64,000 bases of DNA, taken from the NCBI GenBank assembly GCA_947172415.1, contig OX359190.1, positions 9,114,001 to 9,178,000 of the forward strand, given 5' to 3'. Shown here one piece after another: positions 22,601 through 35,700 of this stretch. The translations under genes and the position numbers were made by a program. The stretch is from Chondrosia reniformis (lineage: Eukaryota; Porifera; Demospongiae; Chondrillida; Chondrillidae). The notes under the pieces are model-generated. The model had not been told where the DNA came from. It saw nothing but the letters and a program-made list of their open reading frames with translations, and did not search any database. Within the stretch, counting starts at the first letter, position 1, and every line of letters begins with the position of its first letter.

Positions 22601-25600
22601 TATTTCAGTGGCCCACTTGGCATCATCGTCATAGCAAATGTGATAATACATGCAGTGTCTATTACCTGCAGTACGCCGGCACTGGTATAAAAATATAAAT
22701 GCACTTATATAGTAATGTAAATATACAGATTAAAGGAAACACTCACGTTTGCTCCTTCGTTAGGTAGGGAACTGGAAGGGTAGTCCTACAATTAGAAATA
22801 AAGATACACTGAAAAGGGGTCTATGGATGTAAAACAGCTACACAACATTAAAGACATTGGGTCTGCCACATAGTATATACAGATAAAAAAAGACAAGAGT
22901 TCAAACGCTTACTAATATATATGTGCTGTTAGCAAGGGTCCTAAAAATGTCACTTTCAACATGAGGTTGCCAGCTTTTGATGAGCCCATCCTGTTAACAT
23001 ATAAAAATATATACAAATCTCAACATGTCAATCCAACAGTGGAAAATATATACAGATATTACTGTATGTACGTATGTCTACAACTTTAAACTTACAAAAC
23101 TCTGTCTGTTATTTATATTCAATCTTTCAAGCAAGTATCTTGCACAAGCAGGATCATTGAAGTCCATTGACACTTTGATTGGCATAGCATAGACACTATG
23201 AGATGGAGAACCTGTACATTCCAGTTTCTGTAAAAGTAGTTGAATGATCCTCATGTCCCCTCCGATGCAGGCATGTGCTACTACGGACCAGCGACCCTTT
23301 TAAAATTAGAGGAGCTAAAATCAAAATGTGCTACATACTAATCACAAAGTGACTTACTCCAGCAAGAAATTTATAATTGGCTCCCTTCTCCAAAAGAAAT
23401 TGGGTAATATCAAAGTGATTTCCTAAAACTGCCTCAGTCAAGGGAGTTACATGAAACATATTATGAACTATCACCTACGTACATAGAGTTATATATGTAC
23501 ATTAGATTTAGATTCATAGTACAAAATGAAAAGTGAGTTGACATGCACTACTAGATGGTTATTGCTTTTTTGGGTAGAGCAATGATTGCCTAAGGAGAAG
23601 CCACTCTATTCAGTTTAAATCTATAAAATAAGGAACTAGCAAGTGATTGAAAATTCTAGGTTTGAATATCACAAAATATTAGATTAAGAGAATGGACAGT
23701 TGAAAACAGTGAACAAACACACATGGACAAATAGTTAATTGTACATCAAAATACCCTCAAGTTTTCTATGTCAGCTCCTTTGTTAACAAGATATTTGACT
23801 ATATCCAAGTGTCCTGCAGTAACGGCGACGGTCAGAGGTGTGGAAGAATCCTTGGATTTGGCATCTACTTCCGCTCCCGCAGCCTCTATCAGGTACTCCA
23901 CTATAGGCATTTGATTCATTGAGGCAGCAAGGTGGAGGGCAGTAAAAGCCTCCTTAACCATGCAAGATATCAGAAAATAAGGTTATTTGCTATACCCCTT
24001 AAGGAAGTCAAATGATTACAAAATCTAACCTCATTTTTTTCATTTACATTAGCATTGTATTCTTTAATTAAGAGTTTGGTGACATGAAGATTGCCAGAAA
24101 ATGCAGCTATGTGTATGGGTGGCATACGCCCACCAACATCCTGTAAATTGAGGACATTTAGCCAATGAATAATGGAGGTGATAAGAAACCACAAGTGTAA
24201 CATATCATAATATAGGGTAAATAATAACCAGCTATTAGCACTGAACGCAAGAGTGGACTTTCCTACATCTCACCTTAAGTTTTGTAGTGTTTTTCAATAA
24301 AATTCGTATAGGTTCATCACTATATTCACACACAGCACAGGCAACAGACAGTGGAGGGATCTTGGTTTGTGGCTATAATTCATATAAGCATGTATTATTT
24401 ATACACTCCTGAATATCTGTGTATGATGCACCAAAACATGATGTGTTAAGCCTTACTGTGACTGCCCCAGCATCCAGAGAGTAGGTGTGGATTAGGTATG
24501 CTAGAAGTTCACAATTTTGCAAAACTGCTGGAAAGTGCAGGCAACTTCTGCCAAACTACAAATACGTATGTTTAAAAATTACTATTTGAAAGCTGTCAAA
24601 GAGATTTTTTTGAAGTTTATATCCATGTACCGTATCTCTTTGCTGAACAATGTTTTGGTTGTTCTCCAATATCTTCAGCATATAGTCAAAGTACCCATAC
24701 TGGCAAGCAATCAGAAAGGGTGTCATGCCACTCTAAAATATGGATAAGGACAACATTTGTCTATTTACACAAAGCTTTTGCTCAATAAACACAAACAGGT
24801 AGAAATATGAACAGAATACATACAGTATGTACGTCATGTATAAAGGTTATTGAGCAACAGCAACATTAGATAGACATGTCTTACCATTGACATGCATAGG
24901 GTCAGATCGGCTCCAAGTGTTAACAGCTTTTCAAAAGCATCAGATCTGTCAAATCGGACTGCTAATAATACAGGTGTACTGCCATCCTACAGTACACACA
25001 TGCATGCAATAATAAAGTTTTTAATTCAGGCTATTACTGTATTTACAGATTGTACATTTGTGCAAACCTTCATTTGAGCATTAATACTGTAGCCTTGATC
25101 AATGAGAGCAGTGATGGCTGATACATAGCCCTGCTTGGCGGCAGCATGGATTGCCTGCTTTCCATCCTACATACACAACCAAATAATCAACAATTGAAGA
25201 CTAGAGTGAGCATATTTATATTTTTATAACGTATACGTATATAGATTTTAATGCATAATTATTACACGTACACTCTCTCTTTTCACAATGAGCCCCTTAA
25301 ACTCTTCTATTACTGCTAAAATGGCTTCTTCTTTCACTGACGTACTCTCAATCATTTTGACAACTTTAGGATCAGACTAAATGCATATATACAGTTATAT
25401 TGCTAACATACAATTTCATAGAATTTAAAAATTGACTTACATGTGAAGTTACAAAGGTTCCAGATTTAGTTGCATCCTACACACATAAAATAACATTTAG
25501 TAAATGTTACAGGTGGATATTAAACATCTAAACACTAGCAAGGCACACACAGTGATTATATACTCACAAAAGACCAAGATAAAAAGGAAAGATGCCCAGG

Positions 25601-28600
25601 GTCACTAGTGAAGGGTGGAATTTCCAAGAAACATCAGCTGGCTCAGGGGAGAAAGGAAGAAAAGAATCCTATCATCCAAAGCTCTATGGGTTTGCCCTAA
25701 GTCTTTAGTCTAAGAAAATTATGTTTCAGTCTGTTCTCCTTATGCTCCTTTAACCAACATTTTTATAACGTTAACTGTAGTTCATAAGACTCATATTTTT
25801 TCACCATTCAACCTAGATATGAACATTTGTCATCTCTCAAAAGTGGTTTTGGTGAAGTCTCCCTGTACTACTGTTGATTGCTTTATCTTAAATGTGTGTG
25901 CTAATGTGCGTATACTATATGTACGTACAGTATATACGTACATAATCATTCCACATACCACAGCAGCATCAGGAGTGTGCCCTTGAGCTGTGTTCCCTGA
26001 TTCTGATTCAACACTCAAAGATGCTGGCTTTGTTGCCAAGTGACCACTCTGGAATTCACCTTTAGTCTTTGAGCATGCTTCCGCCTACATATGTAGCACA
26101 AGATATAGTTAAAATACGTACATAGATACATATATACCATAGGATGGGTTTTAATTGCGGGGTTAAATAATTGCATTATTTATATACTTCCAGGACCAAT
26201 TGCGAGTTCAATAATTGTGTTTTGTATTCAAATTCAAATTTCAATTCCGATTTGTTCGCTTCTCTGATAACATGAGATGGAAGACTGTTTCTTCTTTTGT
26301 TGGAAGACTGTTGGAAGCAGACAAACGCTTTAATTAGATAACGTAGGAGACTCATTCCCGCTACTTCCGAAGTGTGACGATTACTTTGCGATTCCAAAAA
26401 GTGCAATTGGAATCAAAACTCACAATTCACATTTAATTGCCCATCGCAATTAAAACCCATCCTATGGTATTTTTGATCATTATGCGAAGGGAGTTAATTA
26501 TTATGCTTGGTCTGTGCAAATGATGCGATGATAATAAATGAATAATCACTTTTGATCATTATTACATAATACACTACGTTGCTGGGGCAATCAAAGCAAA
26601 TTATATTCCACAACTGAAGTATAACTATAATAAGAGGCACTTTGGCCTCTTATTATAGTTATATATACAATGCGATATCCCTCCAATAACTCAGTAAACG
26701 CCAAAAAGCCTAGGGGCGGAGTATATAACTATTACTTGATTCTAATAATACTCACAGCTTTACAAGATGAAGTCGAGGATCTTTGAGGTGACTGGTCAGG
26801 ATCTCCCAGGAAATTCATACCTTCTGCGGTTCTTGAGCTGCTAAAGAATGATTTAAATGTTTCAATGATACAATTGACTGGTTTGATTATTGTAAATTTA
26901 CTTTTTTCTTCTCTCGATATGATCTCCTGAAAGATAATCTTGAATGCTCTATTGAATAAGCAATAAATATGAATACATTAATTATTGTATGTGCTGCAAT
27001 TGGGTACATACAAACGTATACTAAAGTGATAACTACTGAGTTTAAATGATAAATGACTTTTACATTTACAAAAATTGTTAATTAAAGACAGATTATTTCC
27101 GGTAGAAAGAGGCATTCATGTTTGCATAATAAAATTATTAGATATATACTTCAAATATTTCACCTCTGAGCTTGACATTTCCGCTTCAAATGCTACATTC
27201 AGGTCTCGAGCAACCCTCTGAGCTATGTGAGGAAGACTAGAGGCACGAAGCATCTCACAGACCAGCTTGAAAGTGCTTGATCCTGGATCTAATCTTGGAA
27301 GTTTCAGTTTGTTTAGGAATGTTTTTACTTGCTCAACCAATTCACCTAAATGAGCTTCCTTCATGCTTACAATTTCATCTGCTGGAAAACCAATTCGATT
27401 AGCAAACTGCTCCCAAACAGGTGGCAAATGTTGCAGTAGGCAAGACCATAGTGGATTGGAGTTATCATGACTGAAATGATACAAACCTAGGCAGGTAAAA
27501 AAGAGTTATGGACTATAATTTTAACACTATAACACACTATTGTACAGAGAGCTTACAAGGATTAGTACTTGTAGAATGAAAGACTCTTTTGCGAAGCTGC
27601 AAGTCTGATTCCAAAATCACATTCAATAGCTCATAAAGGCCAATTTTCTTCCTAATTATAGTTCTTTTTAATAACTGTTTAAGGTCAGCTCTCTTTGCTG
27701 CACTGTTATCTCTGTTGAATAGACTGGCTTGCCGTAATTCTTCAGCTCCAGCTCCCAACTTGTTGGCCAACTCCTCATAGCAACCAAGTGACACACCTTG
27801 TATCAATATGTACTCGTCAAGAAATAGGTAAGTAAGGTTCTCTATGGAAGAGTAAATGAACACAATACTATAACTAACGATACTATATACTAACTAACTA
27901 TACTATATATAATAGCTGTATTTGTTATATGTGGTGGAGATCTTATTGCAATCACAATTTAAAATTTCTCACTAAAAGATCTTACCTCTTTCACTGGTAG
28001 ACAGAACCGGGTCAACAGGAGCACTGTATCCTTGTGAGCGTGTTTTGGAATGCACTGTAACATGCAAAAAAACAATTAATACTAAGAGAGTCAACTTTAT
28101 GTAAATTGTAAAGGTAAAGTATATATACCTCCATCTGTGCAGGTAGCAGAGAACATTGAAGCACTTCTGTGATATTCAAATGTGGCTCCACCACTATGAG
28201 CAATAGGGCTAGTGCTATAGATACCAATTCCAACAGATTCAGGACCTTGTTCAACAGCATAAGTCTTATTACCTTCATTAGTGAGAGCATATGAGATAAA
28301 TAAAAGAGTAGAGATAATAAAATAACATTAACAAAATTTATTTTTCCAAGACAATGTTCGGCTGCCAATTGCACTTATTAATACAACCATTTTACAGTTT
28401 TCCTTCTATTTTGTGAAAACTAATCTTAGTTCTTATTCGTAAACCTAACCACAAATATGAGTGTGTGATGATTTTTCCAAGACAATGAATAATAAAAGCA
28501 TGTCAAATTCATATGCACTTTAAAGCATTGATTGGCTTTAACGTCCTCTATCTTCATATGTACACTTTTAATAGTAGATAGTGTAATGGCTTTCATCAAA

Positions 28601-29495
28601 CTATATGCTTACAAGATTCTGAAACCGAGAAGGTGTCTGAGTCTGTTCCCCTCAAGCTTAGGAAGGCCGCAACTATATAAGCATTATTCATGACAAATTA
28701 ATATACACTCAAAACATAAATATATTGAAGTGAGTTTATATACCGTCCATCAATCTCTTTCCAATGATTTTGTGATTTTGAAGTCCAGGCTTGTTTCCTG
28801 CACGCATTATAGCTCTATATATTACCTTCATCGCACTACACCGGGAGCGTTTAAGAGCTGAACTAATTGGATTATCAAAATCCGAATATATTGTTGCATT
28901 CTCCAAAAGATGTATTTCTAGATCGTTAAACACTTCTCCACTGAGGTCCTGCCCTTTTATTTGAACTACTACTTCTCCTGGCGACAGACCTCTAAAGTCA
29001 TCAGAATGATCAGCACGAAACTTACGCCAAAGTGCTTCAGCATTAACAGTTTCGAAGACTGGGTATATAAGAACAGAAGAGAGACACATTACAATCAAAA
29101 TAGTTACAAAAATGTTATATTATCATTATCTGATGTACAAAGCTTCTCGATCCTTTCTTTACTTTTACAACTTTTGTTATCTAAAACCAGGCTTTCTCCC
29201 TATTATAGTTCAGATACGAACAGAGTTATTTATTCGAGTCAAATTTACGTTTACTATATATTCTTGATCTTTTAAGAGTACTCTAATATTTCATGGTAGA
29301 CTTATAAAGCACTCCAGTTCTGTCATAAACGCATTTAGAGCATGTACGAAACTACCATTACATATGACTAGTTTAGACTATAATATATATATACATCGAT
29401 CAAAACTCATCAGTGGATATGCATGAGTATTAACATTTTTCATCCGGATCATCTAAATAGTCGTCTTCATCTGCTAAATGTTCTAGCAGTGCCAT
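19655..29495 (-). CDS. Gene A: N-M-Death-ankyrin-coiled coil protein
   Basis: Many-exon gene. Exon 1 (29495-29435) encodes MALLEHLADEDDYLDD. Domain N is 29058-28744. Linkers are 28672-28613, 28272-28129 and 28054-27986. Domain M is 27841-27557 (ELANKL, ending RKRVFHSTS). The death domain starts at 27486 (DSNPLW-like start, QFANRIGFPADEI). The exon 26926-26756 is a Ser-rich linker. Ankyrin repeats run from about 25.4 to 23.3 kb (8-9 units, e.g. FTALHLAASMNQMPIVEYL). A region conserved in gene B (23.3-21.7 kb, WATEIMKMALMFADF, MARRDE) is followed by an acidic Ser-rich linker (21.2-20.7 kb) and a coiled coil (20.6-19.66 kb). It looks like a cytoplasmic scaffold: ankyrins to bind a partner, death folds to assemble, coiled coil to oligomerise. 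Role inferred. Two MITEs lie in the intron below 26756. Confidence 0.85.
22571..22617 (-). other. 47-bp stretch identical in genes A and B
   Basis: The sequence starting AAAGTCCGCAAACATGAG is identical to 32742-32788 in gene B. It covers the end of an exon (KWATEIMKMALMFADF) and its splice junction, while flanking introns differ. Local gene conversion or very strong constraint could explain it. Confidence 0.85.
26137..26468. mobile_element. TA-flanked MITE, copy 1 (CCATAGGATGGG ends)
   Basis: The terminal inverted repeats begin CCATAGGATGGGTTTTAA and both sides are flanked by TA, as for Tc1/mariner-type insertion. The interior has a Gln/Ser-codon-like stretch but no transposase. It lies in a gene A intron. 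A second copy in opposite orientation is at 45417-45739. Confidence 0.85.
26570..26727. mobile_element. Palindromic MITE, copy 2
   Basis: Same family as 15347-15524: GTTGCTGGGGCAA near the left end, a central hairpin with arms TAACTATAATAAGAGGC, and a GGGGCGGAGTATATA right end. It sits about 30 bp from the donor of a gene A exon (26756). Confidence 0.75.
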
Positions 29496-29742
29496 AACTT
29501 CGAACTAAATGAAATTTTACTGTAACTGTTGCGCAATTTATATACGGCCAGCTCGATCGATCGAGCTAAAATTATAATTAATATGGCCGATCATTTTCCC
29601 GCTATATTGTATACCTCTCCACAAAGGATAACAGAGCATGCATGCAATAATGCTTATATTAAAGCAAATATAGTTAATTAGTACTTGCAATATTAGTTAT
29701 TCTTAGACTAGGAACAAGTTTGTATCTTATACATTCGTATAC

Positions 29743-32700
29743 TCAATTAGCAGAGGCTCCCTTAAGTGCTTCTAGCTCCGTTTTCTGCTCTTCAACCTTC
29801 TTTTTCAGTTGAGCATTCTCCCTTCTGTCAGCTGTAGCTTTTCTTTCAGATTCAATGCATTTTTGTTTTTCTTTATCCTCGCGCTCTTTGAGAGTCTTAT
29901 ACTCCATATTTACAGTCTCCAAGCGTCTGGTTAGACTCTGGTTTTCACTAGTAAGGTTATCTTTAACCTCAATCAAGTGTCGCTGTTCTTTTTGAAGAGT
30001 AATAACCTCTTCATTCTTCTTTTGAAAACTTTGCTACATATCATTTTAAATTAGTGGACAAAGTTAAAAAAACTGCATAAACATTAATATGAACACAATC
30101 AATCAATCAATATCATAAGGAGCATCTATTCCCAGTCCTAAAGGCTATAGATAAAAAGTCAGTGTTCACTATACTATTAGCTACAACTCACATACAGTTT
30201 ATCTTACATATGAAGACTTGCCTCTAATTCAGCCATCTTATTCTTAGCCATCCTTAACTCCATCCTCATCTCTTCAACTTTTTCATCCTGGTCCTGTAAA
30301 AAAGTTAGTTGTGAAATGAAATGGCATAGTACAGACAGCTAGTAAAGCTAACAGTAAATAATAGTGGAGCTGTTTCATGCTTCAATTTTGTTAGCTCCTG
30401 TTCAATGTGAAAACGATCTTCTGAAACCTTCTGAATCCTCTCCTTGTATTTCTCAATGTGCATTTTTAATTTAGTTTCTTCTGAAACTCTTGACATTTGC
30501 TCTTCTTCAAGTTTTTCATTTGTCACCTTTAGCTATTAAAAATAGAGTTATACCGCTACCGTATATACATTATACAGGATTAAAAGATGGTTGCTTTTGC
30601 ACTGTAAACTTATACCTGCTCATCCTTTGTCTGCACTTGCTGTTCCAACAATTTCTTTTCTTCTTGTAATTGCTATAATAGAAACAATGCATACAAATTA
30701 CAAATACTCTTAAATTAGATTTATTATCATCACGCGTCAAGGTAACCAACATTAATTCTTTCTTGCAAAGTTTGTTCAAGAACCTTTCTCTCTTCAACCT
30801 GTGCATGAAACTGTTGTATTTGAATATCCAATTCTATATTTGGGTCTTGAATGTATATTTAGTATTAAGCAGCACACATGTACGTATATATATAAGTCTT
30901 ACACCAAATTTTAAAAACACTTGTCAAAGTACTAATACAAAACTGCCAAGCACACACCTCTGATTCTACATGTTCTGCTATACCAACAACTGGTTCCTCA
31001 AGAGGGAAGTTCAGTTCTTCAGTCTTTGGCTCTTCCAAGGTTTCCCCTTCTACGGATGGACCAGATTCCCTTTTTTCCCTTTCTACAGATGTACTAGACT
31101 CCCTGTTTTCTCTTTCTAGCATTGATGGTGTGACACTGTAAGCAGGCTCAGGAAAAGGTAACACTGCTTCGTCTGGAGGTGAAGATTGGGTGGGTTCATT
31201 GATATCTGATACACACTCCAAGGTAGGTGTACATTCTTCATTATTAGAGACAGCTGGCTGATCTGTAGATAAAGCTTGACTAGCTTCAGCTAGAGATTCT
31301 CCAGTGCAGATGGATCCGGTGGGCTTATCAGATTGCTTGGACTTTTGTGCAACCTACATATATAATTTATAATTAATGAAACTGTACTTACATACATAAA
31401 TATTATGCAAACTTGGAGGAACTTTAATCTTAATAATTGCAGTAACTTGAAGTTGTCACTATATACTAACTGGTTGCCTTGGTTTGACAGGTCTTTGTCT
31501 ATAAGATTTTCTAGTCTGTCTTGATGAAGATCCAAAGAAAGAATAGCTAGCAGCTAAAGTTTAGATAATGAAAACAGAAGGAAATCCTACTATGTCCATA
31601 ATTATGTATACAGTAGAATCTCATTATAACAAAATCGCTTATAGTGAATGTCTCAGTATAGTGAAGTACTTCGCTAACCCCAGCAAAAGTTGTATACTTA
31701 TATGTACATTCAATATAGTAAATATTCAATATAAAGAACTTAATTTGGTCCCCATTAAGCTTCACTATAATGAGATTCCACTGTATATGTGCAAACCTTA
31801 TTAATGCAAATATAGAAAAATTAAATTGTTTATTTTATTTTCACTTACATTTCACATGGTTGTAACCCGCAGGGACACCGAAGTGGAGTCTGAATTGATT
31901 TGGCTCTACGGAAATAGATGTAAAGAAATAGTATTATATATACATAATATTATATCAAAAATTATGCAGCAATTAGATATTTGAGTCTGCAAATATATTT
32001 ATTGCAGTCCTTCAGCTCCGCTCACTGTGTTCATCTCTTCTGGCCATCTATACACAAAAACAATAAACATATATATATATAATCATTATTACATTCTGAT
32101 ACAATTATTGAACTGTACCTCAGCAAAGTATTCTGGTACATTAGTGCTGTAAATATTAGACTTTGAGTCCATGAGTAGCTCTTCCTATAAACAAGTGATT
32201 AATTATTAACAATTATTCCCATAAAAGTTATCAGTAACTCTGTGAGTACCTTATTCGTCATGTGACACACTGTACCCATGGCACTGGGATTGCCCTGGTG
32301 AGCAACCTCTAGAAAGAGCTCAGGATTTTCAAAAATAGTAAACTATACAGATCATAATTATTATATACGTATGTAACTGTATACAATACTCTTTTGTAGT
32401 ATTACATACTTTATCATCCAAATTCTGAAAGAATGTTGCAGCTTGAGTGGACTCAGCTTGCATTGCCAAACTAGTTTTCTGAAAGTGCAAAGAGAGAAAC
32501 ATTGTTGATACTTAATTACTCAAAACAAGTAAACTGAATTGGTAACCATAAATAGCAAAACCTACACTTCCATTACAACGTCGGTTTAACACTGTAATCA
32601 CAAGACACTTGCAGACTTCAGCAAACAGCTCCATGTAGCACTGTCTGAAGATTGTAAGCTACATACAAATGAAAAAAAAAAACATTTAAATAGGTACATA

Positions 32701-35700
32701 GACCAATCAGTGTATAATACAGTTCATATACGTACATTATAAAAGTCCGCAAACATGAGTGCCATCTTCATTATTTCAGTGGCCCACTGAGGCCCATCGT
32801 CATAGCACACATGATAGTACAGACAGTGTCTACTGCCTGCCACTCGGCGACACTATAATACAGTATAAATATATACATATATGTTACAGCTAGTGAGAAC
32901 ATGTGTGCCTATATTGGACAATTAACTGTTTAAACTATTTAGATTTGTAAATAAATCGGAAATCTAGTACTTCAAATTAATTGTATCTCATATGGTTTAT
33001 TAATTGACTGATTGTATATAATTTATAAGATGCAGTAAAATCGCTTCAAAATAAGGTACTCACTCCATCACCTTCATCATGAAGCTGATCACCAAATGAA
33101 GGATCCTACATTGCATTAAAATCAAAATGATCCATTTCACTAATACACTAATACATTTAATTGTACATCCTAACTCACCATTAGGCCTGTCACATTTCTC
33201 AATGATTCAAGGATGTCAGCTTTGACGCCATTTATTCTCCAAGTTTTAATGAGATCAATCTGTTTTGAATAATCATTGAGCATCAATATTAAAGCTGAGA
33301 CACATTAAAAGCTTAAAATCAGAATTTAAAGCCTTGTACAGTAATTCTGGTAATCCTATATATAGTCAGATCCCTATGGCAATACATTGGTGATTAAAGT
33401 CTGCTTTTCTAGGTTTGATTGATTAGTGATGGCTATAATGTGTTTTACTCTATGTGTGTGAAATATCTACTAACCACTTCAATTTACGTATGTCTATCAA
33501 CATATAATTTTACTTGTATATTATAAGGCCATAAAATCAAAACTTACAATTTGTTTTGCGTTACTGACACCAAGCCTTTGAAGCAGAAGTCTTGCACAAC
33601 CATAGTTATTGAAGTCCAGGCACACCTTGAGAGGTCTGCCATAGATCTCGTGAGCCAGGTCCGTCTCCGAGTAAGTAGTAATGTCTTCCTCCAGCTTGTC
33701 CAGAAGCATAACAATGATTTCCTTATCTCCACCCATACAGGCATGAGCAAGGATAGAGAGTTGACCCTAATTGAAATTGCATGCATAATATGTATGTGTT
33801 TGCATATTTGTAAACCACAAACAAAACATGAACTCACTCCAGAAACAAATTTATAATTTGCTTTCTTTTCTAAAAGGAAGTTTACAATGTCAACATGTCT
33901 TCCAAGGACGGCCTCAGTCAGTGGAGTAAGATGGTACACATCACGTGATAACTCCTGTGTTATGAAATACGTACATCACATGTATAATCTGACTCAACAT
34001 GTTACATTTATGTACTAGGAAACTTAACCTTATGAGAGCTTTGGGTGAGGATACAAGAGTTTTTACGCATATATCACATGTATATATGATAGAAACTAGT
34101 CACCATTATAACCTTACCCTTAGATTCTCAATGTCAGCCTCTTTGCCAACAAGGTACTCCACAATTCTTAGGTTACCAGCTGTGCATGCCATAGTTAGTG
34201 GAGTGGACGAATCAATGGACTTTGCATCAATGTCAGCTCCACACCTTTCAACTAAGAATTTGACAATGTTCAAATGATCCATGGCTGATGCTAAATGGAG
34301 TGCTGTGAATAGCTCCTGCAGATTGAAGAGATCATAGCATATAATAATTATAATTATATTATGTTTAGCATGTCCTAAGCCTCTATCTGTTACATTCATT
34401 TCTGAAATCATTGCTAATCTTATCATGCTACTGTACATTGTCAAGACATCAGGCCCTATGGTTCTAAAGAAAGCATAGTTTTTAGCAATTGACCAAAAAA
34501 AAACAAATAAATTGTACAATAAATGCACCACTTATAGGGAATATACTGCCAAACGACAAATCAACTGAACAATAATTCAAGTACAGACCTGATTCTTTCC
34601 ATCCACATTGAACTGGTACTTTCTAATGAGGTTCTTGATTATACGCATGTGTCCTGACAAGGCGGCAGCATGCAATGGAGGCATTCGACCATCATAATCC
34701 TTCAAATTGGAATAATTATTATAACAGAAATTATCAGCTGTACATTATTAGGAATTGATACAGTCTATCAGAAAACTGGGCAAAAGAGACTGATTATACA
34801 CAAGTACTTAAAAATATAAATATGATAAATATGATACATTTTCATAAAATGAGTAAATCAGCAACAGAAGTAATCCAATTCAATAAGACCATAGTCATTA
34901 ACCTTGGTTCTATCAGAATGATCCCACAATGTCTCAACCGCTTGCTCTTCCCCTATAGCACAGGCTACTGAGAGTGGGGGGACTCCATTTTTCTAAATAT
35001 ATAGACATCATTCCATTCAATAAGTTATTAATCTGAAAATTAAATATTCCTTACCGAGGGTGTTGTAGCATCTACACCACAATCCACTATCAAGTACTGA
35101 AGCAATTCATTATCCCTTAAAACTGCTGGGAAGTGAAGACAGCATCGACCAAACTACGTACAGTATATTTATGCCAAATATATAGCAATGATTCATTGAC
35201 TTTAGTGACATACATACGTAAACCCAGACCAATACTTACCATGTCTCGTTGCTTGGCAATTTCAGGATGTTTTTCAATCATAACATAAATAAAATCAGCA
35301 TAACCTCTTTGACAAGCCATTAGAAATGGTGTCATTCCACCCTCAATTATGAAAAACAGACCATGTTAGGAAGTATACTCAAGCAATTTTGTAAACATGA
35401 TTACTTCTTTCATTTTAAGAGAGAGGTTTGCTCCTGAGGAAATCAGCAGTCTAAAAGCTCTAAATTTGTCTTTTTCAAGAGTCAGGCTAACAGCGGTAGA
35501 ACCATCCTAATTGAGAGGAAGGAATATCAGCACAATTAGAACTAATATCTTCTGTTTTATGACCAGCTATAGCTATAGTCTTACATACTTTCATCTGCGC
35601 ATTTATGTCATTTTGATACGCAAGAAGAGCATTAAGTGCTTTAATACATCCTCTTTCTGCAGCTGCATGGATGGGCTGTTTGCCATCCTGTTAGAGTCAG

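Noticed and set aside
26176-26406. Frame of 76 residues on the minus strand
   Set aside because: It lies inside the TA-flanked MITE and its counterpart at 45431-45703 is not conserved as protein.
28012-28374. Leu-rich frame of about 120 residues on the minus strand
   Set aside because: Wrong frame of a gene A linker exon (28272-28129). The frame that keeps splice phase is different.
31547-31804. Short frames on both strands around 31.6-31.8 kb
   Set aside because: They lie over a pogo-type MITE with inverted ends in a gene B intron.
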